A stretch of 64,000 nucleotides of DNA from an uncultured Desulfobacterales bacterium (GTDB lineage Bacteria > Desulfobacterota > Desulfobulbia > Desulfobulbales > Desulfocapsaceae), in the NCBI GenBank assembly GCA_937915545.1, contig CALGIJ010000031.1:55058-119057 (forward strand), written 5' to 3'. Positions 8,558 through 17,165 of the stretch are shown one piece after another. The notes under the pieces were generated by a model that did not search any database, was not told the origin of the DNA, and saw only the letters and a list, made by a program, of their open reading frames with translations. Positions within the stretch are counted from its first letter, which is position 1, and each line of letters opens with the position of its first letter. The position numbers and the translations under genes are program-made.

Positions 8558-8586
8558 AGAATAGCCGATATCGGCCGATTTGGCAA
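8558..8586 (-). promoter_or_regulatory. Candidate typA promoter with palindromic spacer
   Basis: On the minus strand TTGCCA (8586-8581), a 17-base spacer and TATTCT (8563-8558) form a good sigma70 promoter. The spacer contains the perfect 12-base palindrome GCCGATATCGGC (8564-8575), directly against the -10 box. A repressor or activator bound there would touch both promoter elements. The initiation point would be near 8551. Confidence 0.5.
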
Positions 8587-8632
8587 GAGGGTATATGTCG
8601 GGCACGAGAAGGTGGGGGATTGCGGCAAATCC

Positions 8633-10105
8633 TTAAAGTTGCGCCAAAACCTTCGCCCTGGCCTGGGCCGAGCGCCTCAGCGCCGGCACCTTTTCGTCGA
8701 CATAGTCATAGACCCGCGCCTCCTTGCCCGCCGCCGGCCGCATGATGCGCCCGATGACCTGGAGAAGGCGGCCGGCAAAGCTGATCGGCGTGGTCAGGAA
8801 GAGCGTCGACAGCCCCGGGCAGTCGAAACCTTCGCCGATAAGCTGCAGGGTGGCGACGAGCACGGCGATCTCCCCGCGGCGTACCCCGCCGACGATGGCC
8901 TCGCGCCGCTCCGCCTCCACCGCCCCGGAGAGAAGCTCGGCCCTGATGCCGCGACTCTGCAGCCGTTCGACGAAAAGGCGGCAGTGCTCGACCCGGTCGG
9001 AGACCACCAGCACCGTGCCGCCGCCCTCGCCGGCCACCTGCTCGATGTCGTCAAGGATCTGCAGGTTGCGGCCCTCGTGGGCGACCAGCGCCTTGATCAG
9101 GGCCTGGTAGTCGCCGCGGTAGCCGTAGGTGAAGCAGGTGGCGGCACGCAATACGCGGGGGGCGAGGATGGCGCCGCTGGCCTTGAGGTCGGCGCTGTCT
9201 ACCCGGTGGATACGGTCGCCCATGAAGTAGTAGATGAGCTTGGTAGTCTCCTCGTCGCTGCGAAAAGCGGTGGCCGACAGGCCAAGGAGATAGTGGCAGT
9301 CGAAGTGCGACACCACGTCGGTGAAGAGGCTGGCCGGGACGCGGTGGCATTCGTCGACGATCAGCTGACCAAAGAGCGGTGCCAGCTGCGCCAGGCGGCT
9401 GCGCACGCTGTTGACGATGCCGATGGTGATCCGCTGCGGGTCGCAGACACCGTCCCCGACCTGACCGGCGACCACGCCGAGATACTCCTCAACCCGCTGC
9501 CGCCACTGGTGCAGCAGCTCCTTGGTATGCACCACCACCAGGGTCGGCTGCCGCCGCATGGCGATCAAGGCCAGGGCCATCACCGTCTTGCCCGAGCCGG
9601 TGCCGGCCTCGATGACCCCGAAGGACTTGCCGGCGGCCGCCTCCACCGCCTGCCGCTGGTAGGGGCGCAGCTCGCCGTGGAAGGCGACTTCGATCTCGGG
9701 GAGCAGGCGGCGTCTGTCGACGATGGGCGGGTTGACGGCGCACAGTTCGCGGCAGAGCAACACCGCCAGGTTGGCGAAGCCGCGCGGGAAGCGCAGCCCG
9801 TCGTCTTCCTCGGTGAAATAGCAGAGGGTCGGTTTGAGCTTCTTGCCGATCCAGCGCCCGTAGCGCTTGGCGGCGAGGTATTGCGGGTTGTCGATGGTCA
9901 GCCGCCGCTGCAGGGCCTGGCGCAGCGGCGGGGCGATCCCGGTGAAGAGGCAGTCGGCGGCGACGGTCAGTGCCAGGCCCGCGGGAACCTTCCCTCCCTC
10001 GCCGGGGAGGGCGGCGGCATCTTGCCGCCCAGCCTGCGATGGGGTAGAATTGCCCGGCCCCGGCCCCCCGGCCTTACCCCTCTCACCTGCACCCTTTGCG
10101 CTCAT
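8633..10105 (-). CDS. Superfamily 2 DEAD/DEAH-box helicase (XPB/Rad25-like)
   Basis: A 490-residue DNA/RNA helicase. The RecA-like domain 1 has Walker A (EAGTGSGKTVMA), DECHR (DExH box) and SATAFRSDEE (motif III). Domain 2 has TLQLIGEGFDCP and QVIGRIMRPA (motif VI). An N-terminal module with Q-motif-like LRPYQRQAVEAA precedes the first domain. The overall form, with a compact core and a DExH box, resembles bacterial XPB/ERCC3-like or phage-type helicases used in repair. The ATG at 10105 gives a non-conserved, Gly/Pro-rich first 45 residues, so the true start may be further downstream. Its start codon is only one base from the start of the divergent membrane-protein gene. The neighbours do not point to a pathway. 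Confidence 0.88.
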   Translation of the reverse strand: MSAKGAGERGKAGGPGPGNSTPSQAGRQDAAALPGEGGKVPAGLALTVAADCLFTGIAPPLRQALQRRLTIDNPQYLAAKRYGRWIGKKLKPTLCYFTEEDDGLRFPRGFANLAVLLCRELCAVNPPIVDRRRLLPEIEVAFHGELRPYQRQAVEAAAGKSFGVIEAGTGSGKTVMALALIAMRRQPTLVVVHTKELLHQWRQRVEEYLGVVAGQVGDGVCDPQRITIGIVNSVRSRLAQLAPLFGQLIVDECHRVPASLFTDVVSHFDCHYLLGLSATAFRSDEETTKLIYYFMGDRIHRVDSADLKASGAILAPRVLRAATCFTYGYRGDYQALIKALVAHEGRNLQILDDIEQVAGEGGGTVLVVSDRVEHCRLFVERLQSRGIRAELLSGAVEAERREAIVGGVRRGEIAVLVATLQLIGEGFDCPGLSTLFLTTPISFAGRLLQVIGRIMRPAAGKEARVYDYVDEKVPALRRSAQARAKVLAQL

Positions 10106-10106
10106 C

Positions 10107-11009
10107 GTGCCCAATACCCTCTGTCATTGCGGAGTCCAGCTCCCCTTCTTCGTCCGCCGCGACGACCGCGCGCCGCTTCTCTGGGCGATGATCGGCTGCA
10201 TCATCCCCGACCTGCCGTGGATGGCGGTCAAGGCCCTGGTGCCGCTGGCGCTCTTCAATCCTTATGACCTGCGCCTCTATTGCACCGCCCAGGCGAGTTT
10301 CTTCTGCTGCCTGCTGCTGGCGGCGGCGCTTTCCTGCTGCGCCTCGCGCCGGGGTGTGGTCTTCGCCATCCTCGCCGGCAACTGCCTCGCCCACCTCCTG
10401 CTCGACGCGGTGGAGATCAAGTGGGGCAACGGCGTCCACCTGCTGCTGCCCTTCTCCACTGAGATGACGCGGTTCGCCCTGCTCTGGCCGGAACACCCGC
10501 TGGTGCTGCTTGGCAGCGGCCTCGGCCTGGTTCTGCTTCTCGCCCTGCTCTTTACGCCATCTGCCGTCGCTGTCACCCTGCCCAGCAAACGGCGGCTCGC
10601 CCAGGCGGCCCTGCCCTTTCTCCTCTACCTCATCGCGCCGCTGGCGCTGATGGGGCCGCTGGAGAAGGCCGACGCCTACGCCCTGCACACCCTGCGCCTC
10701 GTCGACGAGCGCGGCGGCAAGGCCGTCTGCTTCGATCGCGCCCACTACTTCGCCACCAGCCGCCAGCTGCGCACCTACGCTGGGGAAGACATCGCCGTGG
10801 TTGGCAAACTGCCGGCGCAGTCGGGGCGCGTCTCGTTCTGCGGCCGCTTTGTCAGCCCCAGTCTCTTTCGCGCCGAAGAGATGTACCCGCACCAGGACCC
10901 GCGCGACCTGGCCACCCTGGCAGGGCTTTTTCTGGCTTGCGCTTTGCTGGCGCAATCGGTAATACTACCCCATTTTCGATCCGCCAAAAACATCCAGGGA
11001 CCACCATGA
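10107..11009 (+). CDS. Polytopic membrane protein, possibly a metal-dependent hydrolase
   Basis: A 300-residue inner-membrane protein with several hydrophobic helices. It starts at a GTG and begins PNTLCHCGVQLPF, then GCIIPDLPWM. The early His and the PD pair resemble the metal-binding pattern of YdjM/DUF457-type membrane hydrolases, but that assignment is weak. A soluble segment near residues 200-270 contains FDRAHYFATSRQLRTYAGEDI. The GTG lacks a ribosome site and lies one base from the divergent helicase start. Downstream, its TGA overlaps the ATG of the next gene. The frame could open upstream, but that part is antisense to the helicase and looks artificial. Confidence 0.7.
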   Translation: MPNTLCHCGVQLPFFVRRDDRAPLLWAMIGCIIPDLPWMAVKALVPLALFNPYDLRLYCTAQASFFCCLLLAAALSCCASRRGVVFAILAGNCLAHLLLDAVEIKWGNGVHLLLPFSTEMTRFALLWPEHPLVLLGSGLGLVLLLALLFTPSAVAVTLPSKRRLAQAALPFLLYLIAPLALMGPLEKADAYALHTLRLVDERGGKAVCFDRAHYFATSRQLRTYAGEDIAVVGKLPAQSGRVSFCGRFVSPSLFRAEEMYPHQDPRDLATLAGLFLACALLAQSVILPHFRSAKNIQGPP

Positions 11010-11620
11010 TACGAACTTCGCTCCTCGCCATGCTCCTTTTCCTGACCAGCCTCGGCGGCACCGCCTCACCGCTGGCGGCGGAAGAGGTCATCTCCCTCAC
11101 CCTGCCCCAGCAGGTCATCGCCAAAGCCTTCACCATGCTCCTGCCGCTGCGCATCGACGCCAAGTCGAAGTCGGTCCAGGGCGATATCGTCATCAAGAGC
11201 ATCAAGGACTTCCAGCTGAGCAACAATCAGCTGGCCTGCCAGCTCCACCTCGCCGGCAGCAACCTCAACCTGGTCACCGATATCGCCGGACACGAGATCA
11301 AGCTCAAGGTCGGGGCGGTGGAGATCGAGGTCCAGGCCAACGCCACCCTGCGCTACGACCCCGCCCAGCAGACCCTCTTCGTCAAGCCGGTGGTGCGCAA
11401 CCTCGGTCAGACGGCCGGCAAGAACGCCAACGCCGATATCGGTCAGGCCCTGGTGGCCCTGCTCAACGGCCAGGAGTTTCCCGTCACCCTGCAGAACCTC
11501 GACCCGATCATCGCCAAGTCGGGGGCCAAGACGATCACCATCAATACCCGCATCACCGATATCCGCGCCCAGCCGGAAATGCTCAAGCTCAGCCTGGTGC
11601 CGCAGCTCGCCGCCAAATAA
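11006..11620 (+). CDS. Exported protein of unknown function
   Basis: A 204-residue protein with a signal peptide of about 27 residues (hydrophobic LLAMLLFLTSLGG, cleavage near PLAAEE). The mature part alternates short beta strands (DIVIKSIKDFQLSNNQLACQLHLAG, EIKLKVGAVEIEVQANATLRY) and has no cysteine pairs or lipobox. It may be a periplasmic lipid-binding or barrel-like domain, but I do not recognise the family. The ATG overlaps the stop of the membrane protein upstream, so the two are translationally coupled and may work together in the envelope. It ends four bases before the convergent YaiL-like gene. Confidence 0.75.
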   Translation: MIRTSLLAMLLFLTSLGGTASPLAAEEVISLTLPQQVIAKAFTMLLPLRIDAKSKSVQGDIVIKSIKDFQLSNNQLACQLHLAGSNLNLVTDIAGHEIKLKVGAVEIEVQANATLRYDPAQQTLFVKPVVRNLGQTAGKNANADIGQALVALLNGQEFPVTLQNLDPIIAKSGAKTITINTRITDIRAQPEMLKLSLVPQLAAK

Positions 11621-11623
11621 GCC

Positions 11624-12175
11624 CTACCACATGAGGTCGTCGGGGATCTTGTAGGCGGCGTAGGGGTCGTCGGCATCGGCGCTGTCCGCGGCCGGTGCGG
11701 CGTTATGGATGATGGTCAGCCCCGGGTCGATGCTGCGCAGCTTGTCGGCCACTTCGCTGGGGACGATCTCGTTGCGCTCGCCGCAAACGACGATGTCGAG
11801 GCGGCCGCGACTGAGGGCCTCGGCAGTCTCCGCGGCAACGAAGATGCGGCGGATGGTCTTGTCGACGGTGAAGCGGTAGGCCACGCCGCGGTCATCCTTG
11901 GCTACGCCGTGCTCGTCGAGGAGCTGGCGGACGCGGGCCTCGTCGGCCCGCTTCTTCAGCTTGGCCTCGCGCTCGAGGTTGAGCTGGCGGTCCCTGGCCT
12001 TTTTCTTTTCCTGCTGCTCTTTGGCGAGGAGGGCGTTTTCGTCCACCGGCGGAGGGGTGTTCTTGCCCACCTGCTGCTTTTTCTTGTGGTGCTGCTCCCG
12101 CTTGACCTCGCGGACCTGTTTTTCCTTTACCAGCCCAAGCTTCTGCAGCTGTTCCTGAAACGAGTCTCTTGCCAT
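11624..12175 (-). CDS. DUF2058 (YaiL-like) nucleoprotein
   Basis: A 183-residue cytoplasmic protein with the DUF2058/YaiL layout. It starts MARDSFQEQLQKLGLV, continues with a very basic coiled coil (VREVKREQHHKKKQQVGK, then EQQEKKKARDRQLNLEREAKLK), and ends with a globular domain (YRFTVDKTIRRIFV to IIHN). YaiL is described as a nucleoid- or polynucleotide-associated protein, but its role is unclear. The ATG at 12175 is the first consistent with the family start. The gene is convergent with its left neighbour and divergent from hisC, with 281 bp in between that carry no convincing gene. Confidence 0.9.
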   Translation of the reverse strand: MARDSFQEQLQKLGLVKEKQVREVKREQHHKKKQQVGKNTPPPVDENALLAKEQQEKKKARDRQLNLEREAKLKKRADEARVRQLLDEHGVAKDDRGVAYRFTVDKTIRRIFVAAETAEALSRGRLDIVVCGERNEIVPSEVADKLRSIDPGLTIIHNAAPAADSADADDPYAAYKIPDDLMW

Positions 12176-12456
12176 GGTGCCTGCCGTGGGTTGCTGATTG
12201 ACGCCGGCGCTGCCGACTGCGGGCCACCACCTGGCCTCGCCCTGGCGCCATTGTAGCTGACCCGGGCGAAATTTGCAAAAGCCGCGGGCCATTGCCGGGG
12301 GAGAAAGACGTCCGCCGCGGGGCAGCCGACAGCTGCGTGGAAATTGCTCGACAGCGGAGTGCGAGGGGACAAAAGGCTTGCCGAACGGCAAGGATGACGC
12401 TAGGTTGTGGCCCACGCCAGACCGTCATCAGACCCCAGCACCCACGAGGACAGCCC

Positions 12457-13527
12457 ATGAGCCGTTTTTACAGCGATCTCGTCAGCAGCATCAGCCCCTA
12501 CGTCCCCGGCGAACAGCCCAAGGACCGGCGCTTCATCAAACTCAACACCAACGAAAACCCCTACCCGGCCTCACCGCGGGCGGTGGCGGCGATGCACTCG
12601 GTAACCGGCCTCGAGGCACGGCTCTACCCCGACCCCCAGGCCACCCTGCTGCGCCAGACCCTGGCCGACTATTATCGCCTCAAGCCGGAAGAGATCTTTG
12701 TCGGCAATGGCTCGGACGAGGTGCTGGCGATGCTCTTCCCGGCCTTCTTCAACCCGCGCGATCTCGTCGCCTTCCCCGACATCACCTACTCTTTCTACCC
12801 GGTGTACGCGGCACTCTACGGCATCCCAAGCCTGACGCCGCCGCTGGCCGCCGACTTCTCCATCGACCTCGGCGACTACCCTGAAGACCTCAGAGGGCTG
12901 CTCCTCGCCAACCCCAACGCCCCCACCGGCATTGCCAAGGGGCGTGATGAGGTGCAAGCCCTGCTCACGCAGCGCCCTGACACCCTGGTGGTGGTCGACG
13001 AGGCCTATATCGACTTCGGCGGCGAGAGCGCCATCCCGCTCGTCCGCAGCCATGACAACCTGCTGGTAGTGCAGACCATGTCGAAGTCGCGCTCCCTGGC
13101 CGGCCTCCGGGTGGGCATCGCCTTTGGCGACCCGGCCCTGATCAGGGGGCTGGAGGCGATCCGCGACTCGTTCAACTCCTATACCGTCGATGTCGTGGCG
13201 CAGCGGGCAGCCATCGCCGCCTACGAGGATGTCGAGCACTTCGAGACGACGAGGCAGGCGATCATCGCCACCCGCGAGCGCACCAGCCGCCGCCTGACCG
13301 AAATCGGCTTCACCGTCACCCCCTCCCGCGCCAACTTCATCTTCTGCACCCTGCCCGGGGTTCCCGGCACAGAGGTGCAGCAGTATCTGCGCGACAACGG
13401 TGTGCTCGTGCGCCGCTTCGGCGGTGAACGGATCAAGGACTGGCTGCGCATCACAGTCGGCCGCGACGACGAGATGGACGAGGTGCTGCGCCTCCTCGCC
13501 GCCTACGTCGCCACCGCCCGCGCTTAA
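12457..13527 (+). CDS. hisC: Histidinol-phosphate aminotransferase
   Basis: PLP enzyme converting imidazole-acetol phosphate to histidinol phosphate in histidine synthesis; it may also act on aromatic amino acids. The 356-residue fold-type I protein shows KLNTNENPYPASP, FVGNGSDEVL, the NPNAPTG loop, VVVDEAYIDF (PLP ring Asp) and TMSKSRSLAGLRVG with the Schiff-base lysine at 210. The C-terminal arginine lies in DWLRITVG. The ATG at 12457 was chosen for its ACGAGGA ribosome site and a family-like N-terminus; the open frame continues upstream without homology. No other his gene is nearby. Its last four bases overlap the end of the convergent decarboxylase gene. Confidence 0.94.
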   Translation: MSRFYSDLVSSISPYVPGEQPKDRRFIKLNTNENPYPASPRAVAAMHSVTGLEARLYPDPQATLLRQTLADYYRLKPEEIFVGNGSDEVLAMLFPAFFNPRDLVAFPDITYSFYPVYAALYGIPSLTPPLAADFSIDLGDYPEDLRGLLLANPNAPTGIAKGRDEVQALLTQRPDTLVVVDEAYIDFGGESAIPLVRSHDNLLVVQTMSKSRSLAGLRVGIAFGDPALIRGLEAIRDSFNSYTVDVVAQRAAIAAYEDVEHFETTRQAIIATRERTSRRLTEIGFTVTPSRANFIFCTLPGVPGTEVQQYLRDNGVLVRRFGGERIKDWLRITVGRDDEMDEVLRLLAAYVATARA

Positions 13528-14966
13528 GTCGCCACCTCGGAGAAGGGGCGGGAGATAATCTCCCGTCCCTTGGCGACGATTGCCGCAAAAAAGGCGTCGA
13601 TGTCACTCTCGTTGAGCTGCTGGTTGAGGATCAGCAGGCGCATGGTGACCTGCCCGTACAGGTAGGCCAGCCCCACCAGGGTGGTGCCCTCGCGATAGAG
13701 CTCGGTGCGCAGGAGCAGGTTGACCCGGTTGAGGTCGGCACCGTCGGCGACAAAGCGGAAACAGAGGTTGAAGGAAACGCGCGGCGCGGTCAGCTCCAGA
13801 CAGGGATTGGCGCGCACCACCTCCTCGGCGTAGAGGGAGAGCGCCAGCGACCGTTCCACCCGCCTTGCCAAGCCTTCGCGCCCGAAGAACTTCCAGTCGA
13901 GAAACCACTTGAGGCTGTCAACGCGGCGCCCGCACTGCAAGGAGGCCGGGCCAAGATCCTCCCGCCCCTCGAGGTCCTCGTCGCGGAAGAGGTAGCTGCC
14001 ATCGCCGGCCCCCAGAGCCCCGGCCAGCACGCCTGCCCCACGCTTGACGAGGAGCACGTTGCACATCAGGGCGGTGCCGAGCATCTTGTGGAAGTCCCAG
14101 GAGAAGGAATCGGCTTGCTCGAGGTCGGGGAGATAGCGGCGGCGCAGCTCGTCGCAGAGCACCACCGCGCCGCCCCAGGCCCCGTCGACGTGAAGCCAGA
14201 AGCCATAGCACTGCCGCAGGGCAAGCAGCGGAGCCAGCTGGTCGTAGGCGCCGCGCACCGTCGTCCCGGCGGTGGCGGCGACGAAGAAGGGTCGCGCCCC
14301 CCGCGCCACCGTCTCTTCGAGCAGCCGCGCCAGGGCAGCGGCATCCATGGCGCCGTTTTCATCGACGGGCACCTTGCACAGCTGCCTGCTGCCCAGGCCG
14401 AGGATATTGGCGGCGCGATCCATGGAGTAGTGGGACTCGGCGGAGACGAAGGCGCACAAGGGTGGCAGGGCGAAGAGCCCACCTTCTTTGACCGCCCCGT
14501 CGACCTGGTTGCGCGCCACCATCATGGCGATCATGTTGGCGTTGCTCGAACCGGTGGTCATCTGCCCCTCGCCGCCGCCAAAGCCGACGATGTCCAGCAT
14601 CTCGTCGATCATATAGCGCTCCATCAGCGTCGAAACCGGCGCCGACTCGAAGGTGCAGGCGGAGGCGTTGGTCAGGGCGGCGACCATCTCGCCGACGATG
14701 GAGGGCAGGTTGGCGCCGACCCACATGCGATTGACGAAGGCCGGGTGGTCGGTCTTGACCGAATACTCGAGATAGCGCCGCACCCAGGCGAAGAGCTCCT
14801 CCCAGCTGCCGCGGCCGTCCCGGTCGAGCTGTAACAGAGACCGCAGTTCCTGCGGCCGCCGGTAGTCAAGAAAGCGCCCCTGCCCCCGTCCCTGGTAGTG
14901 GCTCGAGAGCATCTCCAGCAACCGTTCGAACACCTGCCTGTCGTCCATGTTCCCGTCATCCTTCAT
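13524..14966 (-). CDS. PLP-dependent group II amino acid decarboxylase
   Basis: A fold-type I PLP enzyme of the glutamate/aromatic/diaminobutyrate decarboxylase group, 480 residues from the chosen ATG. Key motifs are TTGSSNANMIAMMVAR (phosphate loop), SAESHYSMDRAANILG (the family His), LHVDGAWGG (Asp) and SWDFHKMLG with the PLP lysine. Substrate could be glutamate, cysteine sulfinate, diaminobutyrate or tyrosine; the motifs do not decide. Start choices are TGs at 14996, 14966 or 14948. None has a strong ribosome site, and I prefer 14966. It is convergent with hisC (4-base overlap). There is no adjacent amine transporter that would suggest an acid-resistance role. Confidence 0.88.
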   Translation of the reverse strand: MKDDGNMDDRQVFERLLEMLSSHYQGRGQGRFLDYRRPQELRSLLQLDRDGRGSWEELFAWVRRYLEYSVKTDHPAFVNRMWVGANLPSIVGEMVAALTNASACTFESAPVSTLMERYMIDEMLDIVGFGGGEGQMTTGSSNANMIAMMVARNQVDGAVKEGGLFALPPLCAFVSAESHYSMDRAANILGLGSRQLCKVPVDENGAMDAAALARLLEETVARGARPFFVAATAGTTVRGAYDQLAPLLALRQCYGFWLHVDGAWGGAVVLCDELRRRYLPDLEQADSFSWDFHKMLGTALMCNVLLVKRGAGVLAGALGAGDGSYLFRDEDLEGREDLGPASLQCGRRVDSLKWFLDWKFFGREGLARRVERSLALSLYAEEVVRANPCLELTAPRVSFNLCFRFVADGADLNRVNLLLRTELYREGTTLVGLAYLYGQVTMRLLILNQQLNESDIDAFFAAIVAKGREIISRPFSEVAT

Positions 14967-15363
14967 CGTTCTTGATTGGCGCCCGCTCCCCCCCATGACA
15001 GGGCGGCCGGCTCCGCCGTCCTGCCGCCCCCTCTAGCGCAAAGCGTGGAAATGATCAAGCATCAATACCATGACCGCTTGCCGAAAAGCGGCGCAAGCCC
15101 AGCCGCAGGAGGCTGATTTGCTCGCTCTTTCCGTCGTGAGGTATTTTTTGGCAAAGGGCCTTGCTACGACAGCGTGATAACAATATGTTGGTGCGGGAAA
15201 GAATTGCACGAAAAGCGGCCCGGAAAGAAAATATTTCCCGGCGGGAAGGCAACGGCATCGTTGAAATCGCCGGACGATGCGCTATACTGCCCGGGTCTTT
15301 CCCAACATGCCGGGGCAGGCGGCATCAGCCCCTCTTATCTCATTTTTTTCGAGCGAGGACATC
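14967..15363 (+). other. Intergenic region between divergent genes
   Basis: About 400 bases without a convincing gene; short frames on both strands lack ribosome sites and homology. The right half is A+T-richer than its surroundings (15120-15250). It holds the promoter of the DsrE-like gene at 15261-15288. No intrinsic terminator or large repeat is visible. Confidence 0.6.
15261..15288 (+). promoter_or_regulatory. Sigma70-like promoter of the DsrE-family gene
   Basis: TTGAAA (15261-15266), 16-base spacer, TATACT (15283-15288). Both boxes are close to consensus and lie about 75 bases before the ATG at 15364. It is the best-looking promoter in the window. Confidence 0.55.
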
Positions 15364-15714
15364 ATGGCCAACTTTCTCTTCGTACTGAGCTCCAACCACC
15401 ACGAAAAAGCGACCCGTTGCTTCCAGTTCGCCAAGATCGCCCATGCCAAGGGCCATAAGGTCAACATCTTCCTCATCGACGGCGGCGTCGACTGGGCGGT
15501 CAAGGGTCGCGACGGCTCGGTGAAGACCGACACCGGCGATTGCGTCAACGACTACCTGCCCTATCTCGTGGAGCATCAGGTGGAGGTCGGGGTGTGCACC
15601 CCCTGCGCCAAAAACCGCGGCCTCGACGAGGCCAGCTTCAACAGCAACATGCTGCTCGACGGCGGGCCGCATCTCATCGACATGGCCGCCGAGGCCAAGG
15701 TGTTCAACTTCTAA
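15364..15714 (+). CDS. DsrE/DsrF-like family protein
   Basis: A 116-residue protein of the DsrE fold: MANFLFVLSSNHHEKATRCF, then HKVNIFLIDGGVDWAVKG, and a C-terminal LLDGGPHLIDMAAEAKVFNF. It has two cysteines close together (VGVCTPCAKNRG, about residues 79-82), positioned like the active cysteine of sulfur-carrying DsrE/TusD relatives, plus one each near residues 20 and 60. DsrE-like proteins pass sulfane sulfur or sense redox state, and many stand-alone ones in sulfur-metabolising bacteria have no known partner. The ATG at 15364 follows GAGGACATC. It has its own promoter and is convergent with the DACNV gene. No dsr or tus gene is nearby, so a sulfur role is only inferred. Confidence 0.85.
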   Translation: MANFLFVLSSNHHEKATRCFQFAKIAHAKGHKVNIFLIDGGVDWAVKGRDGSVKTDTGDCVNDYLPYLVEHQVEVGVCTPCAKNRGLDEASFNSNMLLDGGPHLIDMAAEAKVFNF

Positions 15715-15781
15715 CACATCGCCAATGCTGCCGCGCCTCCCCGAAGTCTCTGGCGGTGCGGCGGCCTGTCGAGCCCGCTGT

Positions 15782-17128
15782 CTATCCACGGCCGGCAAAG
15801 GCGCCGCGCATCCAGCGTACCACCCCGGCCAGGTAGCCCTTCTCGTTCTTGCTGACGCCTTTTTCCAGCCAGCCCATCTCGGAAAAGAGGGTCAGGTTCC
15901 ACAGTGAACCGCCGAGCCCCTCATGCAACAGGGCCATTTCCGCCTGCTGCACGGCAAGAATAGCGCCGCTGTCTGTGTCACGGGTAAAGAAGGTGACGTT
16001 GCCGTCCTGGGAGGCGACCACCGAGATAGCCCCCGGCTGATCGTAGACGAACTGGGCGGCTGAGATATGGCGGGTCCCGCCGAGACTGGTGAAGGGTCGC
16101 TCGCGCGGTTCCTGATCCTCGAAGGGCTCGATGACCCGCAGGGTGGTAGCGATGGAGCGGGTGTCGATGGCCTCGATCTTCGCCCCGAAGCAGTAGACGT
16201 AGCGATCGAAGGTCATCACCAGGGCGCCATCCACCGCGGTCAGCCTGGCGATGCGCGCGCACTGCTGCTGCACCTGCTGCCAGTTGCGCAGCCAGTCCTT
16301 TTTTGGCGCCAGGTTGAGCTCCTTGACGAGGCGGAGCAGGTTCTCCGAGTCGGCCAGCTCGGTGCGCGACGGCGGCAGCATCATCGCCTCGGCGTCGAGG
16401 AAGCTGGCGCCGCCGGTGTACTTGATCGGGGTGGTGATCGACTTCTTCCAGTCCATGTCCTCGGGCACCACCAGCAAGGTGCCGCCTCGCCCGTGTAGCC
16501 GCATGCGCTGGGCGATCTTGAGGATGGCGTTGTAGCGGAAGAGGTTGAGCAGGCTGATCTCGGTTTTCTGCGCCTGGGCGGCAATCTTCGGCATGATGGT
16601 ATGCAGGAAGCTGCGCGAGTCGACGAACACCGCACGGTTGGCGGTGAGGGCGGCGATGGTGCGGCCGCTGTACATGATGAGCACCCGGCCCGGGCCGAGG
16701 ATCTGCACCCACAGATCGGACTTGATGGTCGTCTCGTAGGCGAAGGCGCTGAAGCCCCAGATCTTCAGCTGCCCGCTCTCGTCCGGCCAGACGCCGATGT
16801 CGGCCTGGGGAAACTCCAGTGCCGGCGCGAGCTTGCTCAAGGTGTGGGCGGTGAAATCAAGGGGGCTGTCGAAATGGAAGGTATCGGCCGAGTTATCCGG
16901 CTGGCGCAGGATGATCGAGGCCACCGGCGCATGGCCTTCCTCGGTGGACAGGCTGGCCCAGTGGGCGACTTCGACGAGCAGGGTGAGGTGTTCCCGCGAG
17001 GGGACAGCACCTCGCAGAAAGAGCTCGCTCAAGGCGGAGTTGGGGACGATCAGCTCCTTGCCGCCGGCAATGCGTTCATGGAGTTGCTGCAGAAAGTCCT
17101 GATTGAGCTGAAACGCCGGGTTGCGCAT
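15782..17128 (-). CDS. DACNV sensor-domain protein (DisA_N/DAC-related)
   Basis: A 448-residue protein I recognise as the type annotated as a putative sensor domain DACNV-containing protein, a relative of the diadenylate cyclase (DAC) fold proposed to bind nucleotides rather than make c-di-AMP. The C-terminal part is DAC-like: GTLLVVPEDMDWKKSI, then DGALVMTFDRYVYCFGAKIEA, and SLGGTRHISAAQFVYDQPGAISVVASQDG. The last resembles the GxRH...A region of DAC enzymes (GTRHISAA). The DGA and RHR-type catalytic motifs look partly kept. The N-terminal half (about 1-200) is a separate alpha/beta domain. It lies 37 bases after yciB on the same strand. No membrane segment or signal peptide. Function unknown. 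Confidence 0.72.
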   Translation of the reverse strand: MRNPAFQLNQDFLQQLHERIAGGKELIVPNSALSELFLRGAVPSREHLTLLVEVAHWASLSTEEGHAPVASIILRQPDNSADTFHFDSPLDFTAHTLSKLAPALEFPQADIGVWPDESGQLKIWGFSAFAYETTIKSDLWVQILGPGRVLIMYSGRTIAALTANRAVFVDSRSFLHTIMPKIAAQAQKTEISLLNLFRYNAILKIAQRMRLHGRGGTLLVVPEDMDWKKSITTPIKYTGGASFLDAEAMMLPPSRTELADSENLLRLVKELNLAPKKDWLRNWQQVQQQCARIARLTAVDGALVMTFDRYVYCFGAKIEAIDTRSIATTLRVIEPFEDQEPRERPFTSLGGTRHISAAQFVYDQPGAISVVASQDGNVTFFTRDTDSGAILAVQQAEMALLHEGLGGSLWNLTLFSEMGWLEKGVSKNEKGYLAGVVRWMRGAFAGRG

Positions 17129-17165
17129 CGACGGTTTCCTCCGGGGTTGCGCCCGTCTTCCCGGG

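Noticed and set aside
15055..15258. 67-codon frame in the region before the DsrE-like gene
   Set aside because: No ribosome site or domain; its composition looks like a random frame in an A+T-richer spacer.
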